From NCBI GenBank assembly GCA_900543525.1, contig UQRS01000020.1, forward strand, positions 1-28,536: a DNA stretch of 28,536 nucleotides, in the 5' to 3' direction. This document shows, piece after piece, positions 15,735 to 22,917 of this stretch; positions within the stretch are counted from its first letter, which is position 1; the number at the start of each line of letters is the position of its first letter. A program made the position numbers and the translations under genes. The stretch is from an uncultured Oscillospiraceae bacterium (lineage in GTDB: Bacteria > Bacillota > Clostridia > Oscillospirales > Acutalibacteraceae). The notes beneath the pieces are model-generated. The model was not told the origin of the DNA. It saw nothing but the letters and a program-made list of their open reading frames with translations, and ran no database searches.

Positions 15735-16205
15735 TCATAAGGCAAGATAGGCCAGCGCCAGCAGCAGCACGCGATCCGCCTGGCCGTCGCCCAGCAGCAA
15801 AAGCAGAAGTAAGATCAGCGCCCTGTCGTTCCCGAGGCCGGAGAGCAGGTTCCCCGGCCAGCCGGAGCCGCCCGGAGCCGGCGTTGGAGAACCGCCGGAA
15901 AAATCGGGAGGCATTGTCCCCTCCGGCCGCGGCGGCGGGCCGGGCTTCGGGCTTCTTCCGCACGGCACGCCCGGCCGACCGGAGCTGCCCTCCATGTCCG
16001 GACGTCCCGGCGCGCGGCCGGAGGCCGTTCCGGGGGCAGGGCCGGGCGGCGGAGCTGCACCGCGCCCCTCGGAGGGATCCCCTCTCATGGAGTGCCGGTG
16101 CGGCGCAGTACCGGTCAAATCCCTCGACCGGCGGCCCATCTCCCGCACCCGCTCGGCCGCCTCCATCTGCATTTTTGCAAAATCGCTCATGCTGTATTCC
16201 GCCAT
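15735..16205 (-). CDS. uncharacterised protein with Pro/Gly-rich centre and hydrophobic C-terminus
   Basis: Function not recognised. The 156 residues have three parts. A charged helical N-terminus contains AAERVREMGRRSRDL (16-30). A long Pro/Gly/Arg-rich segment covers about 45-120. A C-terminal segment, DRALILLLLLLLGDGQADRV then LLLALAYLAL, is two hydrophobic helices broken by a charged turn. This tail resembles short uncharacterised proteins I associate with Clostridia, but that is recollection rather than a search result. GGGGAGG before the ATG gives a clear start. It is the last gene of a three-gene minus-strand unit and lies 18 bases after its neighbour. A membrane-associated or hydrophobic packing role for the tail is possible. 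Confidence 0.7.
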   Translation of the reverse strand: MAEYSMSDFAKMQMEAAERVREMGRRSRDLTGTAPHRHSMRGDPSEGRGAAPPPGPAPGTASGRAPGRPDMEGSSGRPGVPCGRSPKPGPPPRPEGTMPPDFSGGSPTPAPGGSGWPGNLLSGLGNDRALILLLLLLLGDGQADRVLLLALAYLAL

Positions 16206-16223
16206 ACTCTGCCCGCCTCCCCT

Positions 16224-16616
16224 TTAAAACAGATCCAAGCCCGTCTCTTTCAGCAGGGGGAGAATCTGCAAAATTTTCATCAGCTTTACCGCTTTGTCCA
16301 CCCGGGCCTGCCGTTCGGGGGAGAGGAGCGGCCGCAGCGCCAGAAGCAGCCGGGCGCGGTCATCCTCCTGCGCGTTTTTTAAAATATTGCTTATTTTAAG
16401 AAACGCGCCCAGCTCCCCTGCGGCTAGGCCGGATATCCCCTCCAGCAGGCCGCCCTCCTTTCCCGGCGCGGCCGGTGCAGGCGGCGCCGGCGGGGGAGAG
16501 GCAGGGGACGACTCCTCCGCGCCGCCCGAAAGCAGGCCGGAGGTCAGCGCCTTGATCAGATCGGCGCCCTCGGGACTTTCAATCAAAGAGGTAAGCTGCT
16601 TCGCCAGATCGTCCAC
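16224..16616 (-). CDS. uncharacterised helical protein, second of the trio
   Basis: Function not recognised. From GTG 16616 it is 130 residues. The N-terminus DDLAKQLTSLIESPEGADLIKAL is followed by a Pro/Ala-rich linker. A conserved-looking C-terminal half reads DDRARLLLALRPLLSPERQ then KAVKLMKILQILPLLKE, strongly amphipathic helix. AAGGAAGG lies about seven bases before the GTG. An upstream ATG at 16706 would add 30 residues with three cysteines but has a poorer context. The LLALRP-LSPERQ segment looks related in style to the C-termini of the two neighbouring genes, suggesting that they work together. No transmembrane segment is evident. Confidence 0.65.
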   Translation of the reverse strand: MDDLAKQLTSLIESPEGADLIKALTSGLLSGGAEESSPASPPPAPPAPAAPGKEGGLLEGISGLAAGELGAFLKISNILKNAQEDDRARLLLALRPLLSPERQARVDKAVKLMKILQILPLLKETGLDLF

Positions 16617-16733
16617 CGTTTCACCTTCCTTTCGGCAAGCCCGCACGGACTTTGCCTTTTTATCCTTGGCGGCGCGGCTATCCGTGCAGGCCGCGCAGGT
16701 TTTCATAAAACATGGAACGCCGCGCCCGCCCGT

Positions 16734-16976
16734 TTATTTATTCCCGATCAGGCGCTGGAGCAGCGCCTTGGCCTGCGGCGTCGAGAGCAGCCGCTCGGTC
16801 GCCGCCTTATCCGAGAGCACCGCTTGCAGCCGGGCACTCTGCGCGGGCGACAGCTTGCTTAAAAAGGCCGACAAATCTCCCGACTGCACCGCCTTTTCCA
16901 GATCGTTCCCATCGCCGCCGCCCAGGTTGTGGGCCTTCAGCATATCGGCCAGCTTCTGCGGATCAATATTCTGCAT
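16734..16976 (-). CDS. uncharacterised small helical protein, first of the trio
   Basis: Function not recognised. The 80 residues start MQNIDPQKLADMLKAHNLGG. The C-terminal half reads KLSPAQSARLQAVLSDKAAT then STPQAKALLQRL, predicted all-helical and acidic to neutral. The frame continues far upstream on the minus strand across the divergent phosphoesterase gene, but that part is its antisense shadow. The start is ATG 16976, or ATG 16988 four codons earlier; neither has a strong ribosome site. It is the promoter-proximal gene of the trio and is divergent from the phosphoesterase with only 54 bases between them. Confidence 0.65.
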   Translation of the reverse strand: MQNIDPQKLADMLKAHNLGGGDGNDLEKAVQSGDLSAFLSKLSPAQSARLQAVLSDKAATERLLSTPQAKALLQRLIGNK

Positions 16977-17004
16977 TGCAATCACCATCCGTTTTTCATA
17001 TAAT
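16976..17004 (+). promoter_or_regulatory. promoter of the metallophosphoesterase gene
   Basis: TTGCAA (16976-16981; 4 of 6) and TATAAT (16999-17004; perfect) are 17 bases apart. The -35 overlaps the start codon of the divergent small gene. Confidence 0.65.
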
Positions 17005-17030
17005 ATTCTATGCGAAAAGGAGTTGAAATT

Positions 17031-17492
17031 ATGAGGATTCTTGTAGTATCGGATTCCCACGGCCGCACCTCGGCGCTGCGGGAGGTATTGGAGCTGCACG
17101 GCACACCCGAGGTGATCTTTCTCGGCGACGGCCTCCGGGATATAGAGGAGATGGAGTACCTCTATCCCGACCGGCGGTTTTATAAGGTGGCGGGCAACTG
17201 CGATTTCGGGGCGGCCGAACCGGTTACCGGCCAGCTGGAGCTGGCCGGGCGGCGGATTTTTTATACCCACGGGCATGCCTACTCGGTCAAATACGGCCTC
17301 GGCCTGTTTAAGGAGGCGGCGCGCCGGGCCGGCGCCGACATCGCGCTGTACGGCCACACGCATGAGGCGTTCTGCGACTATGAGGACGGGCTGTATATCA
17401 TGAATCCCGGCGCCGTCTCGGGTGGGGAGACCCGCTACGGCCTGATTGACATCACACCGGCCGGCGTTGTCGTCCATCCGGAGAAGCTGTAG
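17031..17492 (+). CDS. metallophosphoesterase, YfcE/MJ0936 type
   Basis: Calcineurin-like phosphodiesterase of 153 residues with the full set of metal ligands: VSDSHG (Asp8, His10), LGDG (Asp33), GNCD (Asn56), YTHGH (His80, His82) and YGHTH (His109, His111). Members of this family hydrolyse phosphodiesters in vitro; the physiological substrate is often unknown. AAGGAG eight bases before ATG 17031 sets the start, rejecting an ATG at 17010. It is divergent from the uncharacterised trio, which shares its upstream region. It is followed by hairpin-rich non-coding sequence. Confidence 0.93.
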   Translation: MRILVVSDSHGRTSALREVLELHGTPEVIFLGDGLRDIEEMEYLYPDRRFYKVAGNCDFGAAEPVTGQLELAGRRIFYTHGHAYSVKYGLGLFKEAARRAGADIALYGHTHEAFCDYEDGLYIMNPGAVSGGETRYGLIDITPAGVVVHPEKL

Positions 17493-17653
17493 CCGCGTCC
17501 CGGCGTAAGAGGCAAAAAAGCGGGGCAAAAGGCCCCTCCCCGGCCGGCGAACCGGGCCTTTCCGACCGGGAACGACGGACAAATTCCGCCCGCCTTTTTC
17601 GCCGGGCGCTTATTCCATACTATGCAGGAAGGGCGGGCGCTGCGATTCCCTAC

Positions 17654-17704
17654 GGCCGGCGGTCGGGAAAGTCGGAAAATTGTTTTTCCGGAGCGCCGCC
17701 GGCC
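17654..17704. repeat. two-part long hairpin
   Basis: The outer arms GGCCGGCGG/CCGCCGGCC (17654-17662 and 17696-17704) enclose an inner stem CGGAAAA/TTTTCCG (17673-17679 and 17684-17690) with loop TTGT. The internal loops are asymmetric. No U-tract follows directly. It could be an untranslated-region structure, a small structured RNA, or a remnant of a mobile repeat. Confidence 0.5.
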
Positions 17705-17716
17705 GGCTGCACCAAA

Positions 17717-17754
17717 AAGCGCCCCTGACCTTTTAAAAAAGGCCGGGGGCGCTT
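17717..17754 (-). terminator. terminator of nth
   Basis: The arms AAGCGCCCC/GGGGCGCTT (17717-17725 and 17746-17754) plus an inner CCTTTT/AAAAGG stem form a strong hairpin. On the minus strand it is followed by TTTGG after the closing A/T pairs. It may also stop plus-strand transcripts, though the tail there is weaker. Confidence 0.75.
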
Positions 17755-17825
17755 GCTTTCTGCCACCCGGACGCGGAGGTCGGATGGTTAAAAATTTTTA
17801 TTTGAACCGCGGCAGGAGTGCTTGT

Positions 17826-18476
17826 TCATTTGGCCGGTTTTAAAATTTTCGGACAAATCTCCGCCAGGCAGCAGCTTTCGCAAAAGGCCTTTCGCGCGGT
17901 GCAGACCGCCCGGCCGTGCCGCACAATCCGGTGGCAGAAATCATTCGATTTTTCGGGCGGGAGGAGGTCGCGCATCCGCATCTCCACCTTGTACGGGTCC
18001 TTGGTGTCGGTAAAGCCGAGTCGGCCGCAGATGCGGATAAAGTGGGTGTCGGCCACCACCGCCGGCTTGCCGTATATGTCTCCGCAGACGAGGTTGGCCG
18101 TTTTCCTCCCGATGCCCTTGAGGGTGGTCAGCTCCTCGATCGTGTCGGGTACCCGCCCCCCAAAGTCAGAGACAATTTTTTTGCAGCATTCGACAATGTC
18201 GGCCGCCTTGGTTTTATAAAGACCGCAGGTTTTGATCAGCTCCTCCACCTCGGCCACATCGGCGCGGGCAAAGCTTTCGGCGTTGGGGAACCGGGCGAAG
18301 AGGGCCGGCGTTACCATGTTGACTCTGGCGTCGGTGCACTGGGCCGAAAGGCGGGTGGCGATCAGCAGCTGCAGCGGGTCGGCCGCCTCCAGCGAGCACT
18401 CGGCCGGGTATTCCCTTTCGATCAGCTCGACCGCTCTGGCAGCCCGCTCCCTTGCTTTTTTAAGAGATTCGCGCAT
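17826..18476 (-). CDS. nth: endonuclease III
   Basis: Base-excision repair DNA glycosylase and AP lyase acting on oxidised pyrimidines. The 216 residues match the family. The helix-hairpin-helix reads LKGIGRKTA (119-127) with catalytic Lys125, VADTHF carries the catalytic Asp143, and the [4Fe-4S] ligands are Cys192, Cys199, Cys202 and Cys208 in the C-X6-C-X2-C-X5-C pattern. LLIATRLSAQCTD (37-49) is typical apart from the Arg. AGGAGG nine bases before the ATG supports the start. It is divergent from metG and has its own promoter and terminator. Confidence 0.97.
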   Translation of the reverse strand: MRESLKKARERAARAVELIEREYPAECSLEAADPLQLLIATRLSAQCTDARVNMVTPALFARFPNAESFARADVAEVEELIKTCGLYKTKAADIVECCKKIVSDFGGRVPDTIEELTTLKGIGRKTANLVCGDIYGKPAVVADTHFIRICGRLGFTDTKDPYKVEMRMRDLLPPEKSNDFCHRIVRHGRAVCTARKAFCESCCLAEICPKILKPAK

Positions 18477-18531
18477 AAAACCACGCCTCCTGTCCCCTTA
18501 TGTTTCGCCAGAAAATTTCTGCTGTTTTTAT

Positions 18532-18560
18532 AGTATACAATATTTCCGCCCCGCCGGCAA
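18532..18560 (-). promoter_or_regulatory. promoter of nth
   Basis: On the minus strand TTGCCG (18555-18560) and TATACT (18532-18537) are 17 bases apart, matching 4 of 6 and 5 of 6 positions. Confidence 0.6.
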
Positions 18561-18605
18561 GAGGAAATCGCCGCCCGGCATTCCGGATGAAAATCCGCTT
18601 TTTGG

Positions 18606-18634
18606 TTGAAATTTTTTCATTTTGGGCTTATAAT
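18606..18634 (+). promoter_or_regulatory. promoter of metG
   Basis: TTGAAA (18606-18611; 4 of 6) and TATAAT (18629-18634; perfect) are 17 bases apart. Transcription would start near 18641, giving a leader of about 100 bases. Confidence 0.8.
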
Positions 18635-18640
18635 AATAAA

Positions 18641-18740
18641 GCATGTCCCGCCGCTTCTGTCGGGGAGGCCGTGCGAAAAGGCAAGCCTGTTTGAAATAAA
18701 GCAAGGTTTCAAACGGCGTTGCGAAAGGATGACCGCCATC
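18641..18740 (+). other. structured metG leader
   Basis: Three short stems occur before the ribosome site: CCCG/CGGG (about 18647-18664), AGGC/GCCT, and a perfect 8-bp GTTTGAAA/TTTCAAAC (18689-18696 and 18707-18714). No T-box motif, S-box signature or U-tract was found, so transcription attenuation is not supported. A translational effect is possible because the last stem ends about ten bases before the AAAGGA. Confidence 0.4.
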
Positions 18741-20678
18741 ATGGATAAACCGAAATTTTATATTACCACCGCGATCGCCTACACCTCCCGCAAGCCGCAC
18801 ATCGGCAACAGCTATGAGATTGTGCTGACCGACGCGCTGGCGCGGTATAAGCGGCTGCAGGGCTATGATGTTTTCTTTCTGACCGGCACCGACGAGCACG
18901 GGCAGAAGATTGAGGAGTACGCGGCCGCGGCCGGCGTTTCTCCCAAGGAATATGTAGACAAGGTCTCGGGCGAGATACGGGAGATCTGCGATCTGCTCAA
19001 CACGACCTACGACCACTTTATCCGCACGACCGACCCGCAGCACGAGCGCACGGTGCAGAAGATTTTCAAAAAGCTGTACGATCAGGGGGATATTTATAAA
19101 AGCGAGTATGAGGGACTCTACTGCACCCCGTGTGAGTCCTTCTGGACCGAGAGCCAGCTGGTCGACGGCAAATGTCCCGACTGCGGCAGAGAGGTAAAGC
19201 CCGCGAAGGAGGAGGCATATTTCCTCCGCCTGTCGAAATACCAGAAGCAGCTGGAGGATTATATCGAGCAGAACGAAAACTTCATCTATCCAGAGTCCCG
19301 GAAGAAGGAGATGCTCAACAATTTCATCAAGCCGGGGCTGCAGGATCTCTGCGTTTCCCGTTCCTCCTTCAAATGGGGCGTGCCGGTCGATTTCGACGAT
19401 AAGCATGTTATCTATGTCTGGATCGACGCGCTCTCCAACTACATCACGGCGCTCGGCTACGATCCCGACGGCTCGTCCGACACCTATAAAAAATACTGGC
19501 CGGCCGACGTGCACATCATCGGCAAGGATATCGTCCGCTTCCACACCATCTACTGGCCGATTCTGCTGATGGCGCTGGGCGAGCCGCTGCCCAAGCAGGT
19601 TTTCGGCCATCCCTGGCTGCTGTTTGGGGAGGACAAGATGTCCAAATCCCGCGGCAACGTTATCTATGCCGACGATCTTGTAAAGCTGTTCGGCGTCGAC
19701 GCGGTGCGCTATTACCTGCTGTCCGAGATGCCCTACACCTCCGACGGGTCGATCACCTATCAGACCATAATTGAGCGGTACAACTCCGACCTGGCCAACA
19801 CCCTCGGCAATCTCTGCAACCGGACGGTCGCCATGTCGCAGAAATATTTCGGCGGCGCTGTGGAGAATCCCGGTGCGCACGAGCCGGTCGACGACGAGCT
19901 GGCCGCCCTCGCGGTCGAGACGGTCGGAACGGTCGACCGCCTGCTTTCGGAATACCGGGTCAGCGACGCGCTGGCGGCCATTCTCTCCCTCGCCAAGCGG
20001 AGCAACAAGTATATTGATGAAACGACGCCCTGGCTCCTCGCGAAGGAGGAAGCGACAAAGCCCCGCCTGGCCACCGTGCTTTACAATTTGCTGGAGAGTC
20101 TGCGGTTCCTTGCCGTGCTGCTCTCCCCCTTCATGCCGGACACCTCCAAAGCCATGCTGGAGCAGATCGGCGCCGATACCGCCGACTATGACAGCCTGAA
20201 AGCCTTTGGCGGGCTGAAGTCCGGCGGCAGGGTCGGCACACCCACGCCGCTCTTCAACCGGATCGACGGGGAGAAGCTGCTGGCTTCTCTTGCCGAGAAG
20301 CAGGCGGCTGAGGCTGCGAAGGCCGCAAAAAAGGCGGAGAACGCGGTGACCCTGCCGGAGATTTCCATCGACGATTTTGCCAAAGTCGAGCTGAAAACGG
20401 CGAAAATCCTCACCTGCGAGCCGGTGAAGAAGGCCAAAAAGCTGCTAAAGCTGACCCTCGACGACGGCAGCGGCACCGAGCGGACGGTCGCCTCCGGCAT
20501 TGCGCAGTACTATAAGCCGGAGGAGCTGATCGGCCGCACGATCATCCTGGTCGCCAACCTCAAGCCGGCAAAGCTCTGCGGCGTGGAGAGCGCCGGCATG
20601 ATCCTCGCCGCCGACACCGACGAAGGGGTAAAGGTACTTTTTGCCGACGGCATGCCGGCCGGATGTAAAATCCGATAA
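18741..20678 (+). CDS. metG: methionyl-tRNA synthetase with C-terminal tRNA-binding domain
   Basis: Class I synthetase of 645 residues. The HIGH motif reads HIGN at 20-23. A zinc knuckle is formed by CTPC and CPDC. The KMSKS motif is intact (DKMSKSRGN), and the anticodon-binding helical domain follows. A lysine- and alanine-rich linker leads to a C-terminal OB-fold tRNA-binding domain (about 540-645; FAKVELKTAKIL, KLCGVESAGMILAA). ATG 18741 is chosen because AAAGGA at 18724-18729 is about 11 bases away and the family sequence starts here. ATG 18729, four codons earlier, overlaps that site. A strong terminator follows. Confidence 0.97.
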   Translation: MDKPKFYITTAIAYTSRKPHIGNSYEIVLTDALARYKRLQGYDVFFLTGTDEHGQKIEEYAAAAGVSPKEYVDKVSGEIREICDLLNTTYDHFIRTTDPQHERTVQKIFKKLYDQGDIYKSEYEGLYCTPCESFWTESQLVDGKCPDCGREVKPAKEEAYFLRLSKYQKQLEDYIEQNENFIYPESRKKEMLNNFIKPGLQDLCVSRSSFKWGVPVDFDDKHVIYVWIDALSNYITALGYDPDGSSDTYKKYWPADVHIIGKDIVRFHTIYWPILLMALGEPLPKQVFGHPWLLFGEDKMSKSRGNVIYADDLVKLFGVDAVRYYLLSEMPYTSDGSITYQTIIERYNSDLANTLGNLCNRTVAMSQKYFGGAVENPGAHEPVDDELAALAVETVGTVDRLLSEYRVSDALAAILSLAKRSNKYIDETTPWLLAKEEATKPRLATVLYNLLESLRFLAVLLSPFMPDTSKAMLEQIGADTADYDSLKAFGGLKSGGRVGTPTPLFNRIDGEKLLASLAEKQAAEAAKAAKKAENAVTLPEISIDDFAKVELKTAKILTCEPVKKAKKLLKLTLDDGSGTERTVASGIAQYYKPEELIGRTIILVANLKPAKLCGVESAGMILAADTDEGVKVLFADGMPAGCKIR

Positions 20679-20725
20679 TTCCACGTTTTGATCTCTATTT
20701 TGCCGCGGCGCAGCAGAAAATATTT

Positions 20726-20763
20726 AAAAAATCCGGCCACAGGTTCTGAAGGCCGGATTTTTT
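20726..20763 (+). terminator. terminator of metG
   Basis: A perfect 13-bp stem (20726-20738 and 20751-20763) has AAAAAA on the left and TTTTTT on the right with a 12-base loop. The GNAT start codon lies only six bases beyond it. Confidence 0.92.
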
Positions 20764-20768
20764 CTGTC

Positions 20769-21254
20769 ATGGAAACGACTGTCAGAGCCTACTGCACGGC
20801 CGATCTTTCCGCCATGCGGGAGATCTGGAACGCCGTGGTGGAGGACGGCCTTTATTTTCCGCAGACCGAGCCGCTGTCGGAGCAGGAGGCGGCCGCCTTT
20901 TTCAAAGAGCAGAGCTTTTGCGGCGTCGCCGAGCGGGAGGGGGAGGTCATCGGCCTCTATACCATCGGCCGGTGTGGGCATATCGCCAACGCCAGCTATG
21001 CCGTCAAGGCCTCCGCACGGGGGAACCATGTGGGGGGGGGGAGGCGCTGGTGCGCCACTGCCTCGCCGCCGGGCGGGAGCTGGGCTTTCTGTATCCTCCA
21101 GCAAAACGACGTGGTCAAAACCAATTATGGCGCGATCCATTTGTATGAGAAGCTGGGGTTTGTGCCGCTGGGCACGATTCCCGGCGGCTTCCGGCAAAAG
21201 GACGACCGGGGCGACCGGTATGAGGATATCGTCCTGTTCTGCCACACGCTGTAG
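20769..21254 (+). pseudogene. GNAT N-acetyltransferase with two compensating frame shifts
   Basis: The N-terminus METTVRAYCTADLSAMREIW and the C-terminus VKTNYGAIHLYEKLGFVPLG are good GNAT sequence, similar to phosphinothricin-type acetyltransferases. Between them, after ASARGNHVG, the frame runs into a ten-G tract (21032-21041) and reads through unrelated residues. The expected sequence (GEALVRHCLAAGRELGF) is in another frame from about 21041 to 21088, and one extra base near 21089-21092 restores the original frame. The frame as read lacks a normal acetyl-CoA-binding motif A. Either the gene is inactive, or the G tract varies in length, or the two indels are assembly errors. The ATG follows the metG terminator by six bases and has no clear ribosome site. 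Confidence 0.7.
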
Positions 21255-21291
21255 AGGCTTCTGCACCGCCTGCACAAAACCGGGCGAAAAT

Positions 21292-21338
21292 AAAAAGGCC
21301 GCTTTCCGCAATTTTTTCGCAGAAAGCTGCCTTTTTTT
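21292..21338 (+). terminator. terminator after the GNAT gene
   Basis: The nested stems AAAAAGGC/GCCTTTTT and GCTTTC/GAAAGC form a long hairpin that is followed by a T-rich stretch. Confidence 0.85.
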
Positions 21339-21636
21339 ATTTTATAACCATGCCATCGGTTAACAAGGGCAAATACGCCTGACAGCGCGTCTTTCCGGCA
21401 CTTTTTGCTTTTTTCGCCCGGGCGGGCGTCAGCCCGTCTGCGTCTCAAAAGCCGAAAATCCATCGCCGGCAGGTGCTTTGCAGTTTTGCCCATCAAAACC
21501 GTGTCTGCCCTTGCCAACCGACGGTAGCTGTCGCATATGGAAAAGCTTTGCCGCAATACCGGCGGCCTGCCGTTTTCTTCCGAATTGCGACTCGGCCACG
21601 CCGCAGCGCTTTGCGCCCATGCGCCTCCCCGAAATG
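21339..21636. other. 298-base gap between GNAT and leuB, no gene seen
   Basis: No open frame here looks like protein and no promoter or strong terminator for leuB was found. A small CGGGC/GCCCG hairpin with loop GTCA lies near 21424-21437. The sequence may be decayed coding DNA, but no family could be recognised. Confidence 0.4.
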
Positions 21637-22710
21637 TTACCGCAGTGCCGAGACGACCAGATCGCCCATCTCGCTGCAGGTGACCTTCTTAAAGCCCGGC
21701 TCGTAAATATCGGCCGTGCGGGCGGTGTCGAGCACCGATTCCACCGCCGCGGTGATGGCGTCGGCCGCCTCCCCCAAGCCAAAGGAGTAGCGCAGCATCA
21801 TCCCGGCCGAGAGAATCGTGGCCAGCGGGTTGGCGCTGCCGGTGCCGGCGATGTCGGGGGCAGAGCCGTGAATCGGCTCATACAGGCCGAAGCTTCCCTC
21901 TCCCAGGCTGGCGGAGGCCAGCATGCCGATCGAACCGGAAATCATTGAGGCCTCATCCGACAAAATGTCGCCGAAAATGTTGGAGGTTACAATCACATCG
22001 AACTGACCGGGGTTGCGGACAAGCTGCATGGCGGCGTTGTCGACATAGAGATGGTTAAGCTCCACCTCCGGATACGCCTTCGCCACCTCCAGCACCGTCT
22101 CCCTCCACAGGCGGGAGGATTCCAGCACGTTGGCCTTGTCGACCGAGGTGACCTTTTTGTTCCGCTTCATCGCAACCTCAAAAGCCTTCTGCGCGATGCG
22201 GCGGATCTCGGGCACTGTGTACATCTCGGTGTCAAAGGCGGCCGGCTGTCCGTCGACCGTTTTGCGGCCGCGCTCGCCGAAATAGATGCCGCCGGTCAGC
22301 TCCCGCACCACCATGATGTCGAGGGCGTCGCCGATAATCTCGCTCTTCAGGGGCGAGGCGCTCCGCAGTGCCGGGAAAATCGTGGCCGGCCGCAGATTGG
22401 CGTAAAGCCCCAGCGCCGCCCGGATGCCCAGCAGTCCGGCCTCCGGCCGCTGATTTCCGGGCAGAGTGTCCCACTTGTACCCGCCGACCGCGCCGAGGAA
22501 AACGGCGTCGCTCTGCTTGCAGGCGGTGACCGTCTCCTCCGGCAAAGGACAGCCGGTGGCGTCGATGGCGGCGCCGCCCAGCAGCGCCTCGGTATACTCG
22601 ATCGAGAAATCGTATTTTTCTCCCGCAGCGTTCAGCACCTTGACCGCTTCGTCGACAATCTCCGGCCCGATGCCGTCCCCTTTGAGCAGGGTCACTTTAT
22701 ACTTTTGCAT
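21637..22710 (-). CDS. leuB: 3-isopropylmalate dehydrogenase
   Basis: NAD-dependent oxidative decarboxylase of leucine biosynthesis. The 357 residues match the family. The N-terminus has LLKGDGIGPE. The substrate loop RELTGGIYFGERG, catalytic Lys in SVDKANVLESS, metal-binding Asp in SNIFGDILSDEASM and the adenine-binding HGSAPDIAGTGSANP are all present. The first two features favour LeuB over isocitrate or tartrate dehydrogenases. AAAGGA lies upstream of the ATG at a rather long spacing. leuA, leuC and leuD are not in the window, so the gene stands alone between divergent and convergent neighbours. Confidence 0.96.
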   Translation of the reverse strand: MQKYKVTLLKGDGIGPEIVDEAVKVLNAAGEKYDFSIEYTEALLGGAAIDATGCPLPEETVTACKQSDAVFLGAVGGYKWDTLPGNQRPEAGLLGIRAALGLYANLRPATIFPALRSASPLKSEIIGDALDIMVVRELTGGIYFGERGRKTVDGQPAAFDTEMYTVPEIRRIAQKAFEVAMKRNKKVTSVDKANVLESSRLWRETVLEVAKAYPEVELNHLYVDNAAMQLVRNPGQFDVIVTSNIFGDILSDEASMISGSIGMLASASLGEGSFGLYEPIHGSAPDIAGTGSANPLATILSAGMMLRYSFGLGEAADAITAAVESVLDTARTADIYEPGFKKVTCSEMGDLVVSALR

Positions 22711-22803
22711 AAAACAGGATCATCCTTTCTTTCAAAACACCCGGGGCTCCCGCAGCCGAAGGGCTTCGGCCGCCTTCTCCCGGATGGAAATGTTATGGTT
22801 TAT

Positions 22804-22832
22804 ATTTTAACACAAAGTTTGCCCTTCGGCAA
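22804..22832 (-). promoter_or_regulatory. promoter of leuB
   Basis: On the minus strand TTGCCG (22827-22832) and TAAAAT (22804-22809) are 17 bases apart. A leader of about 87 bases follows and contains a small GCCGAA/TTCGGC hairpin, but no T-box or leucine-rich leader peptide was seen. Confidence 0.6.
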
Positions 22833-22893
22833 TCGATTCCGGCATATTCCGACCAAAATTATGCAGAATATATATGGATTTCCCGACATGCCT

Positions 22894-22910
22894 ATGCTAT
22901 AATATAGCAT
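22894..22910 (+). promoter_or_regulatory. extended -10 promoter and 17-bp palindrome ahead of the phosphohexomutase
   Basis: The palindrome ATGCTATAATATAGCAT is perfect around a central A. It contains TGCTATAAT, an extended -10 (TATAAT at 22898-22903). The -35 position (22875-22880, TGGATT) is weak. The symmetry could mark a repressor site over the promoter or may be chance in AT-rich DNA. Confidence 0.5.
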
Positions 22911-22917
22911 TATATAA

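Larger units (their letters stand above)
17493..17825. other. 333-base gap with several hairpins, no gene
   Basis: The gap lies between convergent phosphoesterase and nth genes. A GGGGC/GCCCC stem (17522-17536) is followed on the minus strand by six T, and an overlapping AAAGGCCC/GGGCCTTT repeat could act on the plus strand. A larger two-part hairpin occupies 17654-17704 and the nth terminator lies at 17717-17754. Short open frames here show no protein-like sequence. Confidence 0.6.

Noticed and set aside
16977..17582. N-terminal extension of the 80-residue protein to 282 residues
   Set aside because: The extra part is antisense to the metallophosphoesterase, whose metal ligands are complete and which has its own promoter and ribosome site.
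18641..18740. T-box or SAM riboswitch ahead of metG
   Set aside because: No T-box core sequence, no S-box signature and no terminator with a U-tract.
21125..21556. 143-codon minus-strand open frame in the GNAT-leuB gap
   Set aside because: It crosses a strong terminator and the GNAT gene in antisense, has low-complexity Arg-rich sequence and no ribosome site.
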